This document shows positions 1 to 10,921 of a DNA stretch of 64,000 nt, piece after piece (position 1 is the first letter of the stretch; each line of letters begins with the position of its first letter). Source of the stretch: Coenobita brevimanus (lineage: Eukaryota > Arthropoda > Malacostraca > Decapoda > Coenobitidae); NCBI GenBank assembly GCA_032717465.1, contig CM064713.1:12442872-12506871 (forward strand), given 5' to 3'. The translations under genes were made by a program, and so were the position numbers. The notes under the pieces are model-generated. The model was not told the DNA's origin and ran no database searches. It saw only the letters and a list, made by a program, of their open reading frames with translations.

Positions 1-1724
1 CAAAGGAGTTAGTTAGGGAGTGAAAGATACAAATGGTAGATTAATAGTGGAGAAGGGAGAAAAAGCGAGGAGATGGTGGGAACACTTTAGGGTATTGTTG
101 AACATTGAGAGTGAAAGTAATGCGATTGTAAGTGCCTGGGAATGGATGGGAAAAGGAGGGATGTGAGAGATGAGAGGAAGAAATCAGTAGGATGAAAGTT
201 GTGGAAGCAATGATGAAAGTTAAAATGGGGAAAGCCCCAGGAATTGATGGAGTGTGTGGTGAAATGCTGAAGCATGGGGGAGAGATAGTAGTAGAATGGA
301 TGTGGAAGATGTGCAGATTGGCCTGGGAGGAAGGTAGAGTCCCGGAGGATTGGAAGTCAGGTATAATTATTCCCCTGTAAAAGGGATAAGGGGAAAAAGA
401 AGTATATGGTAATCATAGGGGCATTTGTCTTCTTAGTGTAATAGGAAATGTATATGGTAGGATACATACTGACAGAGTTAGGGAAATAACAGAGGAATTA
501 GTTGGAGAAGAACAGGGAGGTTTTAGGAAGGGAATGTGTAGATCAGATATTCATTCTTAGCTCTTCAGTGGAAAAGTTTCTAGGGAAGGGAAAGAAGTTG
601 TATGCTGCTTTCATGTATTTGGAGAAAGCATATGACAGCGTGGATAGACAAGGATTGTGGAAAGTATTAAGAATATATGGAGTAGATGGGAAGTTGTTGA
701 ATGCTGTGAAGAGTATGTATGAGGGTGCTAAGGCTTCAGTGTGTGTGAATAGTGAACTGAGTGAATTTTTCCATTTGAAGTTTGGATTGAAATAGGATGT
801 GTCATGTCTCCAAGGTTGTTAAATCTGTATATGGAAGGGGTAATAAAAGAGATACAAGGTAGGGCAGTGGATGTTGGAGCAGCCCCAATAGGAGAGGGCA
901 GTGTTTGGAAACTCCCTGTACTGTTGTTTGCAGATGATATTGTGTTGTTAAGTGGAGACAGAGGGGAGCTGCAAGGCTTAGTGGATGAGTCTGGGAGACT
1001 GTGTAAGAAACGGAATCTAAAGGTGAATGTAGGGAAGAGTAAAGTTATGGTCTTCGAGAGAAGTGAAGTCAATGAGTGTATAGTAAGGTTCTATGAGGAG
1101 GAAATGGAAAATGTGAGTACATTTAAGTACTTGGGTAATGTGATGAGTAAGGATGGAAGTTTGGCGGGTGAAGTGCTTGAAAGGGTACAACAAGGAAGAA
1201 AGGTTGCTGGTTCCTTGAAAGCAGTGACAAGAAACAGGAAAGTGAGCATGGAAGTAAAAAAGTTACTGCATAACAGTATTGTGATACCAACTCTAACGTA
1301 TGGAAGTGAAGTTTGGACCTTGTTGGAGGGACACAAGTCAAGAGTGAGAGCAGTGGAAATGAGTTATTTGAGAGGAGCATGTGAAGTCACTTGGAGAGAC
1401 AGACTGACAAATGAGGAAGTGAAGGAGCGTTGTGGTGTGGATGTGGATGTGATAGGAAGCGTTAGGAGAAACGCGCTGAGGTGGTTTGGCCATGTGGAGA
1501 TGATGAAGAGTGAGAGACTGACGAGGAGAGTGTATGTGAGTGAGGTGGGAGGGAGGGGGAGGCCAAGGATGAGATGGAGGGATGGAGTGGAGAGGTATAT
1601 GAGAGAGGGGGGTGTGAGCTGGAAGCAGGGCAGTGAAATGGAGGGGGACAGGGCGACATGGAGGCGATTTTATTTTGGCCACTCCTTAAGGGATTAAGGC
1701 GTCTGGCAATAGATAGGTAGAAAG
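1..1724 (+). pseudogene. RTE-like LINE, family A, copy 1 (5' end outside window)
   Basis: Decayed reverse transcriptase of a non-LTR retrotransposon. The window opens in the linker between endonuclease and RT. RT blocks follow in order: GKAPGIDGV near 231, a fragment up to WKSGIIIPL (380), a palm block with EKAYDSVDRQG (about 622-651), and from 804 a 297-residue frame with the catalytic box FADDIVLLS. The C-terminus carries the RWFGHVE and GRPRMRWRDGVERYM blocks typical of RTE-type LINE ends. Frameshifts or stops near 380, 500 and 796 break the frame, so no full protein can be made. The 3' end is GGCGTCTGGCAATAGATAGG, a short GATA-type tail shared by every family A copy here. Family-level identification is firm; the clade is by resemblance. 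Confidence 0.85.
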
Positions 1725-2303
1725 AACTGTGTTCATACGTACTTTACCAGCCCTTACAGAATGAACTCCCCACGGTGTCTGCTGTCTGACTGGCTGGCCG
1801 CTGGCTTGTGGTGCCTATCGTGTCCTGACCACGTTACCAAGATATAAAGAAAACATTCGAACTTTTAATTCCAACGTCGAACCACAAAATAAAATAAAAC
1901 CAAGCTTTCGTGTATAATTTTTTTTTTTTTTTTATAAGCATTTATGTCACTTAAGTGTTTGTGACTTAGATTTTGTCATATAGATTTTGTAAAAAAAAAA
2001 AAAAAAAATGCTTACTTGGTTCTGTTGCCACCCTGCCGCCCCCCCTACCGTCCCTTTTTCCTCACGGTCCCATGGTACCTCCCCTCCCCTCTGGATCTTT
2101 CCACCTCCCACTTTGGGAACCACTGATCTAAATGAACTCTTAAGACTCCTACAGGTACGTACTTCCTAAGATGAAGAAAAACTTTTAATGATAGCCAGAA
2201 TACAATAAAAAAGGCAGCTCGATACTAAAGTTATCTGAACAGCGGGCTGGGAACATATTTACATTGACATCCTTTAATATACCTAGTAAATTATTGTGAT
2301 TAT
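1725..2303. other. Non-coding interval without recognised gene
   Basis: A T-rich tract near 1919-1933 and an A-run near 1991-2008 are present. I see no coding signal, structured RNA or terminal repeats. It separates LINE copy 1 from the CA tract. Confidence 0.6.
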
Positions 2304-2362
2304 TACACACACACACACAACCACACCCACACCCACACACACACACATGCACACCCACACAT

Positions 2363-2419
<57 letters not shown>

Positions 2420-2421
2420 CA

Positions 2422-2452
<31 letters not shown>

Positions 2453-2542
2453 CTGCACACACACACCCACACACACACACCCACACCCACACAAACACAC
2501 ACACACACCCACACACCCACACCCACACCCACACACCCACAA

Positions 2543-2598
<56 letters not shown>
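2304..2598. repeat. Long (CA)n microsatellite with ACCCAC variants
   Basis: About 295 bases of CA dinucleotide with interspersed CCA and TGCACA variants. Open frames on both strands here (His/Thr or Cys/Val) are low-complexity artefacts. Confidence 0.95.
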
Positions 2599-2600
<2 letters not shown>

Positions 2601-2689
2601 TATATTTCACGCAAAACGTACTGAGGCTAAATACAAATTATTTTTAATTTCATGATGTTAACCTTATATTTTTTTCATTAACTGTAGTT

Positions 2690-3455
2690 GATTTGGATTT
2701 GATGAGTTTGAGAGAGTGTGTAAGAAACGGAACCTAAAGGTGAATGTAGGGAAGAGTAAAGTGATGGTCTTTGAGAGAGGTGAAGTTAGTGAATGTACAG
2801 CGAGGTTAGATGGTGAGGAATTGGAAAATGTGAGTACGTTTAAGTATTTGGGTAGTGTGATGAGTAAGGATGGAGGTTTGGAGGGTGAAGTGCTTGAAAG
2901 GGTACAGCAGGGAAGAAAGGTTGCTGGTTCTTTGAAAGCAGTGATAAGAAACAGGGAAGTGAGCATGGAAGTGAAAAAGTTACTACATGACAGTATTGTG
3001 ATACCAACTCTAACGTACGGAAGTGAAGCTTGGACATTGCTGGAAGGACACAAGTCAAGAGTGAGAGCAGTGGAAATGAGTTATTTAAGAGGAGCCTGTG
3101 GAGTCACGTGGAGAGACAGGCTGACGAATGAGGATATAAAGGAGCGTTGTGGTGTGGATGTGGATGTGATAGGAAGCGTTATGAGGAACACACTGAGGTG
3201 GTTTGGCCATGTGGAGAGGATGGAGGGTGAAAGACTGACGAAGAGATTGTATGTGAGTGAGGTGGAGGGGGGAAGAGGGAGGGGGAGGCCGAGGATGAGA
3301 TGGAGGGATGGGGTGGAGAGGTATATGAGAGAGGGGGTGTGAGTTGGGAGCAGGGCAGTGAAATGGCAGGGGACAGGGCGACTTGGAGGCGATTTGTTTG
3401 TGGCCACCCCAAACGGGATTGAGGCGTCTGGCAATAGATAGATAGATAGATAGAG
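2690..3455 (+). pseudogene. RTE-like LINE, family A, copy 2 (5' truncated)
   Basis: Only the RT thumb and C-terminal part remain. A 208-residue open stretch (2716-3342) starts at KKRNLKVNVGKSKVMVFERG, downstream of the catalytic FADD box, and ends in the RWFGHVER and GRPRMRWRDGVERYMREG blocks. A one-base change near 3340 shifts the last residues. The 3' end is GGCGTCTGGCAATAGATAGA followed by further GATA units. The 5' truncation is the usual result of incomplete target-primed reverse transcription. It is close in sequence to the copies at 14.2 and 26.4 kb. Confidence 0.85.
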
Positions 3456-3534
3456 ATTTGGAGGCCCCCTCAGAAAGCTTGGGGGGGGGCGTCCCTCGCT
3501 GCCCCCCCTAAATGACGCCCCTGCACCCTTGTGG

Positions 3535-4020
3535 AATGGATGTGGAGAGGTTGCATTTAAACAACTAGGCAAAATTCAGAACAAAGCTGTTAGAGTTATG
3601 AACAACCCTGCCATTACAAATATACTACCTCCCCTGCAAGTAAGGAATGTTGCCTCCCTTGCATTATTTTACATATATTTTTTGGCAAATGCTCTGACGA
3701 AGTTGCGTCCATGGTGCCATCTCTCCATGCCTTCCCTTGTGCTACACGGGCATCTGGTAGCGCTCATGACTGGAATGTCACTCAGTCATATTGCAGAACT
3801 TCTGCATATCAGAATTCTTTCATTCCCCGAACTGCATCTCTCTGGAACTCGCTTCCCCAGAGTAGTTTCCCTCCAAACTTCAACCTACAGCTGTTCAAGT
3901 CTAATTGTTACAGATATTTTATGGACAGAGGTTACCAGTAATCTGGTGTATGGATTATTTTTTTTTATTCATTTGTTTTTCCTTCCCCTGTTCTGTTATT
4001 GAAAAAAAAAAAAAAAAAAA
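3535..4020 (+). pseudogene. 3' end of a Jockey/CR1-group LINE
   Basis: The translation carries the C-terminal signature of crustacean Jockey/CR1-type RTs across two frames: GKIQNKAVRVMNNPAITN, then VASLALFYIYFLAN (frame from 3529), then SFIPRTASLWNSLPQSSFPP and FNLQLFKSN (frame from 3711). One frameshift near 3700 separates the halves. The copy ends at an A-run (4002-4020), as expected for a poly(A)-tailed LINE. The catalytic RT domain is absent. It is a different lineage from the RTE-like copies on either side. Confidence 0.7.
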
Positions 4021-4644
4021 TGTGACGCGGGCAATAAACAGTACCTTGGAGCGGCGAATTAGTTCCTTGGTGCTGAGTGACCTCCAAGGATAATGAGGTA
4101 TCGCTGGTATGCCCAAGTGCGTAATGACCCATTACTCCACCACTCTGAGTGGAGGCCAACTTCCTGCATAATATTATGTGAACGCCAAATCTGTCTACAT
4201 GGGCACGAGGTATCGTTTCCCCTGAGGCTGATCTTTCTCATAGGATGATATCTGAAGGAGTCAGTTTGGAGTGGTGAAGACCAAAGGAACGGCTGCAACA
4301 CTCATGGCTGTAGCAAGTGGAACGTTCCTGTCGGGGTTTACTTAGGGGTAGTGGAGGAAGAGCGCTTCCTGTAGCCGTGCAAGGGAGGGACCCTTGTGGG
4401 TGGAGTCACAAGTTGGGTGAGGCTTTGTTCTGTTGCAGGGTTCAGCCAGGTCATTGCCAAACGTTCTTATTTTCATCTGTCTCTTTGGCAGTTTTATGGA
4501 CTTGGTTTGCACCAGGTGTGTCTGTCCAGGTCTCAATGACTAGCTTCTTGTCGAAGTGGGTGCTGCCATGTTCTTGTTGTATAAGACATACCCACTTACA
4601 ACACAAATACACACACACACATCCACTCACATCCACGCAAACAT

Positions 4645-4682
<38 letters not shown>

Positions 4683-5265
4683 TGCAACTTAGGTGTCATC
4701 TGCTTCTTACCTGTGTCATTTTCTGTACTTGACACGTTCATTTATTATCATATTTCTTGTATACAGACACTCAGTATTACCCAGTGTCAGAGAGAGAGAG
4801 AGAGAGAGAGTGTGTGTGTGTGTGTGTTTCACCTCGTGTAAGGGATGAGATACAGTCACCATTTGCGTCTTCAATACCTGTACATCTAAACATTTCTTTC
4901 AATTAATATCACACCTTTTTACTTAATCTGAAAAACCACAATGATAGATAAATGTGTAGACAGAGAGAGAAAGAGATAGCGTAGATAGACAGAGAGACAC
5001 AGATAGATAAATGCAGATAGCTAGATAGATAGCTAGATAGATACGGTTACCTTTTATTCGGCCTAACCGATAGTAATGCTTGAACTGGAATGACGACCAA
5101 CGTATAAGAGCTTTAATATGAGGTGATATGCAGAATAAATCGCATAAAGCGAAAGTAATATAAGTGCCCTTCAAACTCCCATAGCTTGCAGATAATGTCA
5201 ACGCTCTGACTGGTTGAGAGCAAAACCAATGTGTAATTGAAGATTAGAGGGTGGCAAAAGTAAGC

Positions 5266-5268
<3 letters not shown>
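4021..5268. other. Non-coding interval with short microsatellites
   Basis: Contains (CA)n near 4643-4678, (GA)n then (GT)n near 4791-4828, and GATA-type repeats near 4940-5042. No supported gene. The frame at 4317-4841 has no recognisable domain and ends in microsatellite-encoded residues. Confidence 0.55.

Positions 5269-5300
<32 letters not shown>
5269..5300. repeat. (ATT)n microsatellite
   Basis: Uninterrupted ATT triplets immediately upstream of the tRNA-like SINE head; related triplet tracts recur near 5983, 12596 and 13176. Confidence 0.9.
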
Positions 5301-5422
5301 GGGGGCATGGCGGCTCAGTGGCAGGGCGCCTGACTTGAGACCGAAGAGTTTTGAGTTCACGCCGCGGCCAGGAAAGCTGCCTTGCCGGGAGAGGTAGCGC
5401 TCTCCTGTCACCTAGCTGGTTG
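5301..5422 (+). repeat. tRNA-derived SINE, type S2
   Basis: The head has a pol III A-box-like block (GCGGCTCAGTGGCAGGGCGC) and a degenerate B box (TTTTGAGTTCACGCC) about 35 bases downstream. The body motif GGTAGCGCTCTCCTGTCACC recurs in the copies at 47.64 kb (+) and 17.7 kb (-). It is cut off by the next SINE. Confidence 0.7.
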
Positions 5423-5623
5423 TAGCAGCCGTGGCTCAGTGGGTTTGAGCGCTCTGACCGAAGGGTCGGAGGTTCAAGTCCACCCAAGGGTCATTGGTAG
5501 ACATCGGGAAGGGCATCCGGTCATAAAGTGGTACACGCTACACAACTAAAGTCCTCTACCCAGGGGCAACGCCTTAGCCCTTATCGATAAAAGGGGACAT
5601 GGCGTAAAACAAAAAAAAAATTA
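5423..5623 (+). repeat. tRNA-derived SINE, type S3, A-tailed
   Basis: A tRNA-like head with A box (TGGCTCAGTGGGTTTGAGCG) and an excellent B box (GGTTCAAGTCC near 5471), then a unique body and an A-run tail at about 5610-5619. The head looks like a tRNA, but the region after the B box cannot close an acceptor stem, so it is not called as a tRNA gene. Confidence 0.75.
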
Positions 5624-5632
5624 TTATTATCA

Positions 5633-5982
5633 TCCACTCACTTGATGTAGTGCTGCCTACTTCCTTAGCTTTTATCATTCTTTTTCTGTGCCTGCCCTCT
5701 TCTCTTCCTATTTCTCTTATCTTTCCTGTCACTTATTCCTTTTCTTTCCTTTACAGGTGGCTTTACATTGAGTGACAAGCCAAATGGTTTCCTGTAAGCC
5801 AAGAAACCATTTACAACGCTGGGTGGTAACCATATAATTAAACCATACGTGCTCGCTACGTGTCAACAAGTAGGTTGGTGGAGGGTTGGTGCCCTTCCCT
5901 GTAAAACAACTAACTCAGTGTCAAATGGCCACCCTTTGCGGGATTATGGTGTCTGGCAATAGATAGATAGATAGATAGACTA
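5633..5982 (+). repeat. SINE-like element S1 with family A LINE tail
   Basis: Starts CATCCACTCACTTGATGTAG, carries the conserved core GGTGGCTTTACATTGAGTGA, and ends GTGTCTGGCAATAGATAGAT. The last ~50 bases (GGCCACCC... to the GATA tail) match the 3' terminus of the family A LINEs. Related copies: 21.64 kb, 32.46 kb (-), 44.82 kb and 60.66 kb. No clear pol III boxes are visible, so it may be an internally deleted LINE derivative rather than a true SINE. Confidence 0.7.
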
Positions 5983-6105
5983 CAATTTCTACTACACCAA
6001 CTACTACTACTACTACTATTATTATTATTACTATTATTATTATTATTATTATTTCTACCACTACTACTACTACCATTATTATCATTATTATTATTACTGT
6101 AGTTT
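5983..6105. repeat. (TAC/TTA)n triplet tract
   Basis: Mixed ACT and ATT triplets just after the S1 GATA tail. Low complexity only. Confidence 0.85.
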
Positions 6106-6164
6106 TTGTTGTTGAAGCTCAGAGTGGGTGGCAGCCCAGTAATAAGTGATGTGTGATAAGCGAT

Positions 6165-9100
6165 GTTTTGCCCTGAGGTCTTCTCTTGCCCGAGGGTTGT
6201 CTTGCCCACGAGGTCTTCTTGCCCTGGGGTCGTATTGCCCCCGGTTTGTTCTTGTCCTGGGGTCGTCTTGCCCCCGGAGGTCTTGTCTCAGCGTGGTCGT
6301 CTTGCCCCCGAGGTCTTCTCTTCCTCCGGGGTTGTTCTGCCTCGGAGGTCTTCTCTCCCCGGGGTTATCTTGCCCACGAGGTCTTCTCTCCCCCGTGGCT
6401 GTCTTGCCCCCGAGGTCTTCTCTCCCCCGAGGTTGTCTTGCCCCCGAGGTCTTTCCTCAGGGGTATTCCTGTCCCGGAGTCTTCTCTTCCCCGTGGCTGT
6501 CTTGCCCCCGAGGTCTTTCCTCAGGGGTATTCCTGTCCCGGAGTCTTCTCTTTCCGGGGTTGTCTTGCCCCGAGGTCTTTCCTCAGGGGTATTCCTGTCC
6601 CGGAGTCTTCTCTTTCTCGGGGTCGCCTTGCTCCCGGGTTCTTGTCCCTGGTTCATTATCCTCAAGGGGCTGCCTTTGTCAGGGGTCTTCTCCTAGTGGT
6701 CAGTGTTGCGTCTTCCCCATGGGTTCTTCTTGCCCTCAGCTTCTTCTCTTTCCGGGGTTGTCTTATTCCCGGGTTCTTTTCTTTCCTGGGTTCTTCTTCC
6801 CGGGTTCTTCTGTTTCCTGTGGTCGTCTTGCCCCAAGGTTCTTCTGTTTCTCGGGCCTCTTCTTGCCCCCTGGTTCTTCTCTTTCCCGGGGTCGTCTTAC
6901 CCCTTGGTTCTTCTCTTTCCAGGGGTCGTCTTGCCCCCGGGTTCTTCTTGGCCCCGGGATCTTCTTTCTCCCGGGTTATTCTCTTTCCGGGGCTGTCTTT
7001 CCCCCGGGTTCTTCTTTTCCCGGGGCCTGTCTTGCCCCCGATTTCTTCTGTTTCCCGTGTTATTCTTGCTTCCGGGTTCTTCTCTTTCCCGGGCTGTCTT
7101 GTCCCCCGGGTTGATCTCTTTCCCGGGGCTGTCTTGTCCCCGGGTTCTCTCTTTCCCGGGGCTGTCTTGCACCCGGGTTCTTCATCCCGGGGCTGTCTTA
7201 CCTTGTTCCCGGGTTCTTCTCTTTCACAGGGCTGTCTTGTCCCCGGGTTCTTTCTCTATCCCGGGGGTGTCTTGCCCCCGGGTTCTTCTCTTCCTGGGGC
7301 TAGTCTTCCCCCGGGTTCTCTCTTCCCCGGGAGCTGTCTTGCCCCCGGGTTCTTCCTCTTTCCCAGGGCTGTCTTGCCCCCGGGTTCTCTCTCTTCCCAG
7401 GGCTGTCTTGCCCCTGGTTTCATTATCCCTGCTGGGCTGTCTTGCCCCCGGCTCGCTGTCCCTGGGCGTTCTGTCCCTGTTCTTTCACACGCAGCCTGTC
7501 TTGTCCCCCAGGGTTCTTCTCTTGTCTCCAGGGTCGTGGCTTGTCTCCTGGTTCTTTCGGTCTCCCGGAGGGCTGTCTTGTTGTTCCCTGGATTCTTCTC
7601 CTTCCCCGGGTTGCCTTGCTCCCCTGGTTCTTCTCTTTTGAGGGGTCGTCTTACTTTCAGGTTTTTCTTCTTCCCTGGTTCTGTCTTGCCCCCAGGTTCT
7701 TCTTCGAGAAGCCGTCTTGCCCCCGGGTTCTTCTCTTTCCCGGGGCTGTCTTGTCCCCGGGTTCTTCTCTTTCCCAGGGCTGTCTTGTCCCACGGGTTCT
7801 TCTCTTTCCCGGGGCTGTTGCCCCCTGGGTTCTTCTCTTTCACGGGGGCTGTCTTGTCCCTGGTTTCTTCTTCTCTTTCCCGGGGTTGGGCCTTGTCCCC
7901 GGGTTTCTTTTCTTTCCCGGGGCCGTCTTGTCCCTGGATTCTGCTCTTTCCCGGGGCTGGTCTTGTCCCCGGGTTCTTCTTCTTTCCCGGGGTTCTGTCT
8001 TCTTCCCGGGTTCTTCTTGCCTCAGGTTCTTCTCTTTCGGGGCTGTCTGCTCCCAGGGTTCTTCTCTTTCCCGGGGCTGTCTTGTCCCTCGGGTTCCTTC
8101 TCTTTCCTGGGGCTGCTCGTCTGTCCACGGGTTCCTCTCTTTCCTGGGGCTGCTCCTGGCCGCGGGTTCTTCTCTTTCCCAGTGCTGTCTTGTCCCTGGG
8201 TTCCCTTCTCGATTTCCTGGTTTGTCTTGCTCCTGGGTTCTTCTCTTGTCCGGGGCTGTTTTGTCCCCGGGTTCTTCTCTTTCCCGGGGCTGTTTCTTGC
8301 CCCCTGGGTTCTTCTCTTTCCCGGGGTAGTCTTCAGTCCCCAGGGTCTCTTCTCTTCTTCCCGGGGCTGTCTTGCCCCCAGGGGTCTTCATCTTTTCACT
8401 TTCCCGGGGTCTGTCTTGTCCCCGGGTTCTTCTCTTTCCTGGGATCGTCATTGTCCCCTGGAATCGTCTTTGTCAGGGGGTCTTTCCCGGGGGGCTGTCT
8501 TGCCCCTGGGTTCTTCTCTTCCCAAGGGTCGTCTTACCCCCGGGTCTCTTCTCTATCCTCGGGGTCAGTCTTGCCCCTTCGGGTTCTTCTGTTTCCCGGG
8601 TTCTGTCTTGCCCAGGTTCTTCTCTATCTTGGGGTAGTTTTGCCCCAGGGTTCTTCTTCTTCATCCCGGGTTCTGTCTTGCCCCCAGGTTCTTCTTCTAC
8701 TTCCCGGGGCCGTCTTGCCCCCGGGTTCTTCTCTTTCTCAGGGGCTCGTCTTGCCCCTGTCTTCTTCTCTTTCCGGGGGCTGTCTTGCCCCGGGTTCTTC
8801 TTCTCTATCCCGGGGCTGTCTTACCCCCGGGTTCTTCTCTTTCCCGGGGTCGTCTTGCCCGCAGGTTGTTCTTCTTGCTCCCTGGTTCTTCTCTTTCAAG
8901 CTGTCTTGCCCCCGGGTTCCTCAGGTTCTTCTCTGTCCGGGTTCTTCTCTTTCTCTGGGTTCTTCTTGCCCCAGGTTCTTCTCTTTCTTGGGGTAGTTTT
9001 GCCCCAGGTTCTCTTTCTTCTTCCCGGGTTCTTCTTGCCCCCAGTTTTTCTCTTTAACGGGGCCGGTTTGTCCCCGGGTTCTTCTTTCCTCGGGCTGTCT

Positions 9101-10150
9101 TGCCCCAGGTTCTTTCTTTCCCGGGGTAGTCTTGCCCTGGTTCTTCTTCTTCCGGGGTTCTTCTTGCCCCCGGGTTCTTCTCTTTGCTCCCAGGTTCTTC
9201 TCTTTTCCTGGTCGTCTTGCCCCCGGGTTCTTCTTTCCCGGGGTCGTCTTGCCCTGTCTTCTCTGGGGTCGTTTTGCCCTGCCCTTCTTGCCCCCAGGTT
9301 CTTCTTCTTCTTGCCCTGGGTTCTTCTTCTCTTTAACGGGGCCGTCTTGACCCCGGGTTCTTTTCTTTGTTCTTCTTTCCCAGGTTCTTCTTTCTTGGGG
9401 TAGTTTGGCCCGGGTTCTGCTTTCCCGGGGCCGTCTTGCCCCCGGGTTCTTCTGTTTTCCGGGTTCTTGCCGCAGGTTCTCTTCTTTCCTGGGGTAGTTT
9501 TGTTCCCGGGTTCATCTGTTTCCTGGGGTCGTCTTGCCCCCGGGTTCTTCTCTTTCCCGAGGTCGTCTTGCCCCCGGGGTCTTCTCTTTCCCGGGTCCGT
9601 CTTGCCCCCGGGTTCTTCTCTTTCCCTGGGCTGTATTGCCCCCGGGTTCTTCTTCTCTTTCCCGGGGCTGTATTGCCCCCGAGTTCTTCTCTTTCCCGGG
9701 GCTGTATTGCCCCCGGGTTCTTCTCTTTCCCGGGGCCGTCTTGCCCCCGGGTTCTTCTCTTTCCCGGGGCTGTCTTGTCCCCGGATTCTTCTCTTTCCCG
9801 GGGCTGTCTTGTCCCCGGATTCTTCTCTTTCCCGGGGCTGTTTTGCCCTCGGGTTCCTCTTCTCATTCCCGGGGCTGTCTTCTTGCTCCCAGGTTCTTCT
9901 CTTTTGCGAGGCTATTATGCACCCGGGTTCTTCTCTTTCCCGGGATCGTCTTGCCTCCAAGTTGTTCTGTATCCCGGGGTCATCTTGCCCCCAGGTTCTC
10001 ATGTTTCCCTGTGTCGTCTTGCCCCTAAGTTCTTCTGTTTTCCGGGGTCGTCTTGTCCCCGTGTTCTTCTTGCCCCGGGGTCGTCTTGCCCCCGTGCTAT
10101 TCTCTTCCCTGGGGTCGTCTTGCCCCCGAGGTCGTCTTTCCTCGAGGTCC
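6165..10150. repeat. 4 kb degenerate minisatellite, ~34-bp unit
   Basis: More than a hundred imperfect copies of a unit near 34 bases that alternates CTTGCCCCCGGGTTCTTCTC with TTTCCCGGGGCTGT. Copies are most regular at 9540-9850 and most degenerate at 6165-6700. The unit lacks stop codons on either strand and its length is not a multiple of three, so very long frames open on both strands: plus up to 936 residues from 6186, minus 522 residues ending at 8896. These read as Gly/Pro/Phe/Leu/Ser or Lys/Arg/Glu/Pro/Gly repeats. Open frames in several phases are best explained by composition, not by coding. The array runs into a 30-bp array beside a coding exon, so it is probably intronic or flanking. 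Confidence 0.9.
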
Positions 10151-10433
10151 CTCCTCCTCCCTACGACGTTGCTCCGCCTCTTCCTGCCCCATACGACGCT
10201 GCTCCGCCTATTCCTGCCCCCTACGACGCTGCTCCGCCTATTCCTGCCCCTACGACGCTGCTCCGCCTCTTCCTGCCCCCTACGACGTTGCTCCGCCTCT
10301 TCCTGCCCCCTACCACGCTGCTCCGCCTCTTCCTGCCCCCTACCACGCTGCTCCGCCTCTTCCTGCCCCCTACGACGTTGCTCCGCTTCTTCCTGCCCCC
10401 TAAGACGCTGCTCCGCCTCTTCTTGACCCCTAC
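10151..10433. repeat. 30-bp tandem array beside an exon
   Basis: About nine units built from GACGCTGCTCCGCCTCTTCC plus TGCCCCCTAC. On the minus strand each unit could encode ten residues (EEAEQRGRGQ-like) in frame, or carries a repeated GTAGGGGGCAGG resembling a splice donor. The unit matches the last bases of the adjacent coiled-coil exon, so the array probably arose by tandem duplication of the exon's 3' edge. Confidence 0.8.
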
Positions 10434-10921
10434 CACGCTGCTCCGCCCCGCATTTCGTTTTCACGACGCCTGCGTTCGGCCTCTTCCCGTCGTTCCTTTT
10501 CCAACGCCTTCAACCGGAGCTGGGCGGCCTTTTCGCGGCGTTGCACATCCCGTCGCAGCTCATTTTCCTTCCTTTCTCGCTCTTCCACCACGCGCCTCTG
10601 CGCCGCATCCCGTCTCTCTTTGGCCTGCTGGCGCTTCTCTTCCAGCTGCTGGTTGCGGCGCCGCTCGGCCTCCTGCCGCCGCGCCTCGGCCTCCTTCACC
10701 ATCTTAGCCTCGTCTCTGACTCTGGCGGGAGCGAAGCGCGGGGTCTTGGGCCCCTCTGACGAGGTAGTAGAGGAGGGGACGTAGGGGGAGGAGGAATTGG
10801 GGTGGGAGGAAAGGGAGGAGGAGGAGGTGGGGGTGGAAGAGGGGGCAGCGGTGGTGGTAGAGACTGTGGGGGTGGAGGCGGGGTCGCTGCCCCTCTCCTT
10901 CCTCCACTTGCGCGCCTGTAT
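10430..10921 (-). CDS. Exon of a charged coiled-coil protein (MAP7-like?)
   Basis: One open frame runs down the minus strand from about 10921. It begins QARKWRKERGSD, passes through a Ser/Thr/Pro linker (TPTVSTTTAAPSSTPTSS), then GPKTPRFAPARVRDEAK, and ends in about 85 residues of Arg/Glu/Gln/Ala-rich helix containing RRNQQLEEKRQQAKERRDAA and REKAAQLRLKALEKERREEA. Low-complexity linker followed by a long single helix resembles microtubule-binding MAP7/ensconsin-type proteins, but I cannot confirm the family. A plausible acceptor (GTGGTCAG) precedes 10921, and a plausible donor (GTG/GTAGGGG) lies at 10433, just before the in-frame TAG at 10430. Composition differs from the neighbouring repeats and frame choice is consistent over 160 codons, so I think this is a real internal exon; the remaining exons are not identified. 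A rival reading continues into the 30-bp array after a frameshift. Confidence 0.55.
   Translation of the reverse strand: MQARKWRKERGSDPASTPTVSTTTAAPSSTPTSSSSLSSHPNSSSPYVPSSTTSSEGPKTPRFAPARVRDEAKMVKEAEARRQEAERRRNQQLEEKRQQAKERRDAAQRRVVEERERKENELRRDVQRREKAAQLRLKALEKERREEAERRRRENEMRGGAAW

Noticed and set aside
2185..2655. Cys/Val-rich and His/Thr-rich frames
   Set aside because: Pure CA microsatellite translation on both strands.
4317..4841. 174-residue plus-strand protein
   Set aside because: Half of it is encoded by CA, GA and GT microsatellites and the rest has no recognisable domain.
5427..5500. tRNA gene
   Set aside because: Good A and B boxes, but no acceptor stem can form and an A-tailed SINE body follows.
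6186..8996. 936-codon plus-strand frame rich in Gly, Pro, Phe, Leu and Ser
   Set aside because: The frame is open because the ~34-bp minisatellite lacks stops; equally long frames exist in other phases and on the other strand, with no domain or splice support.
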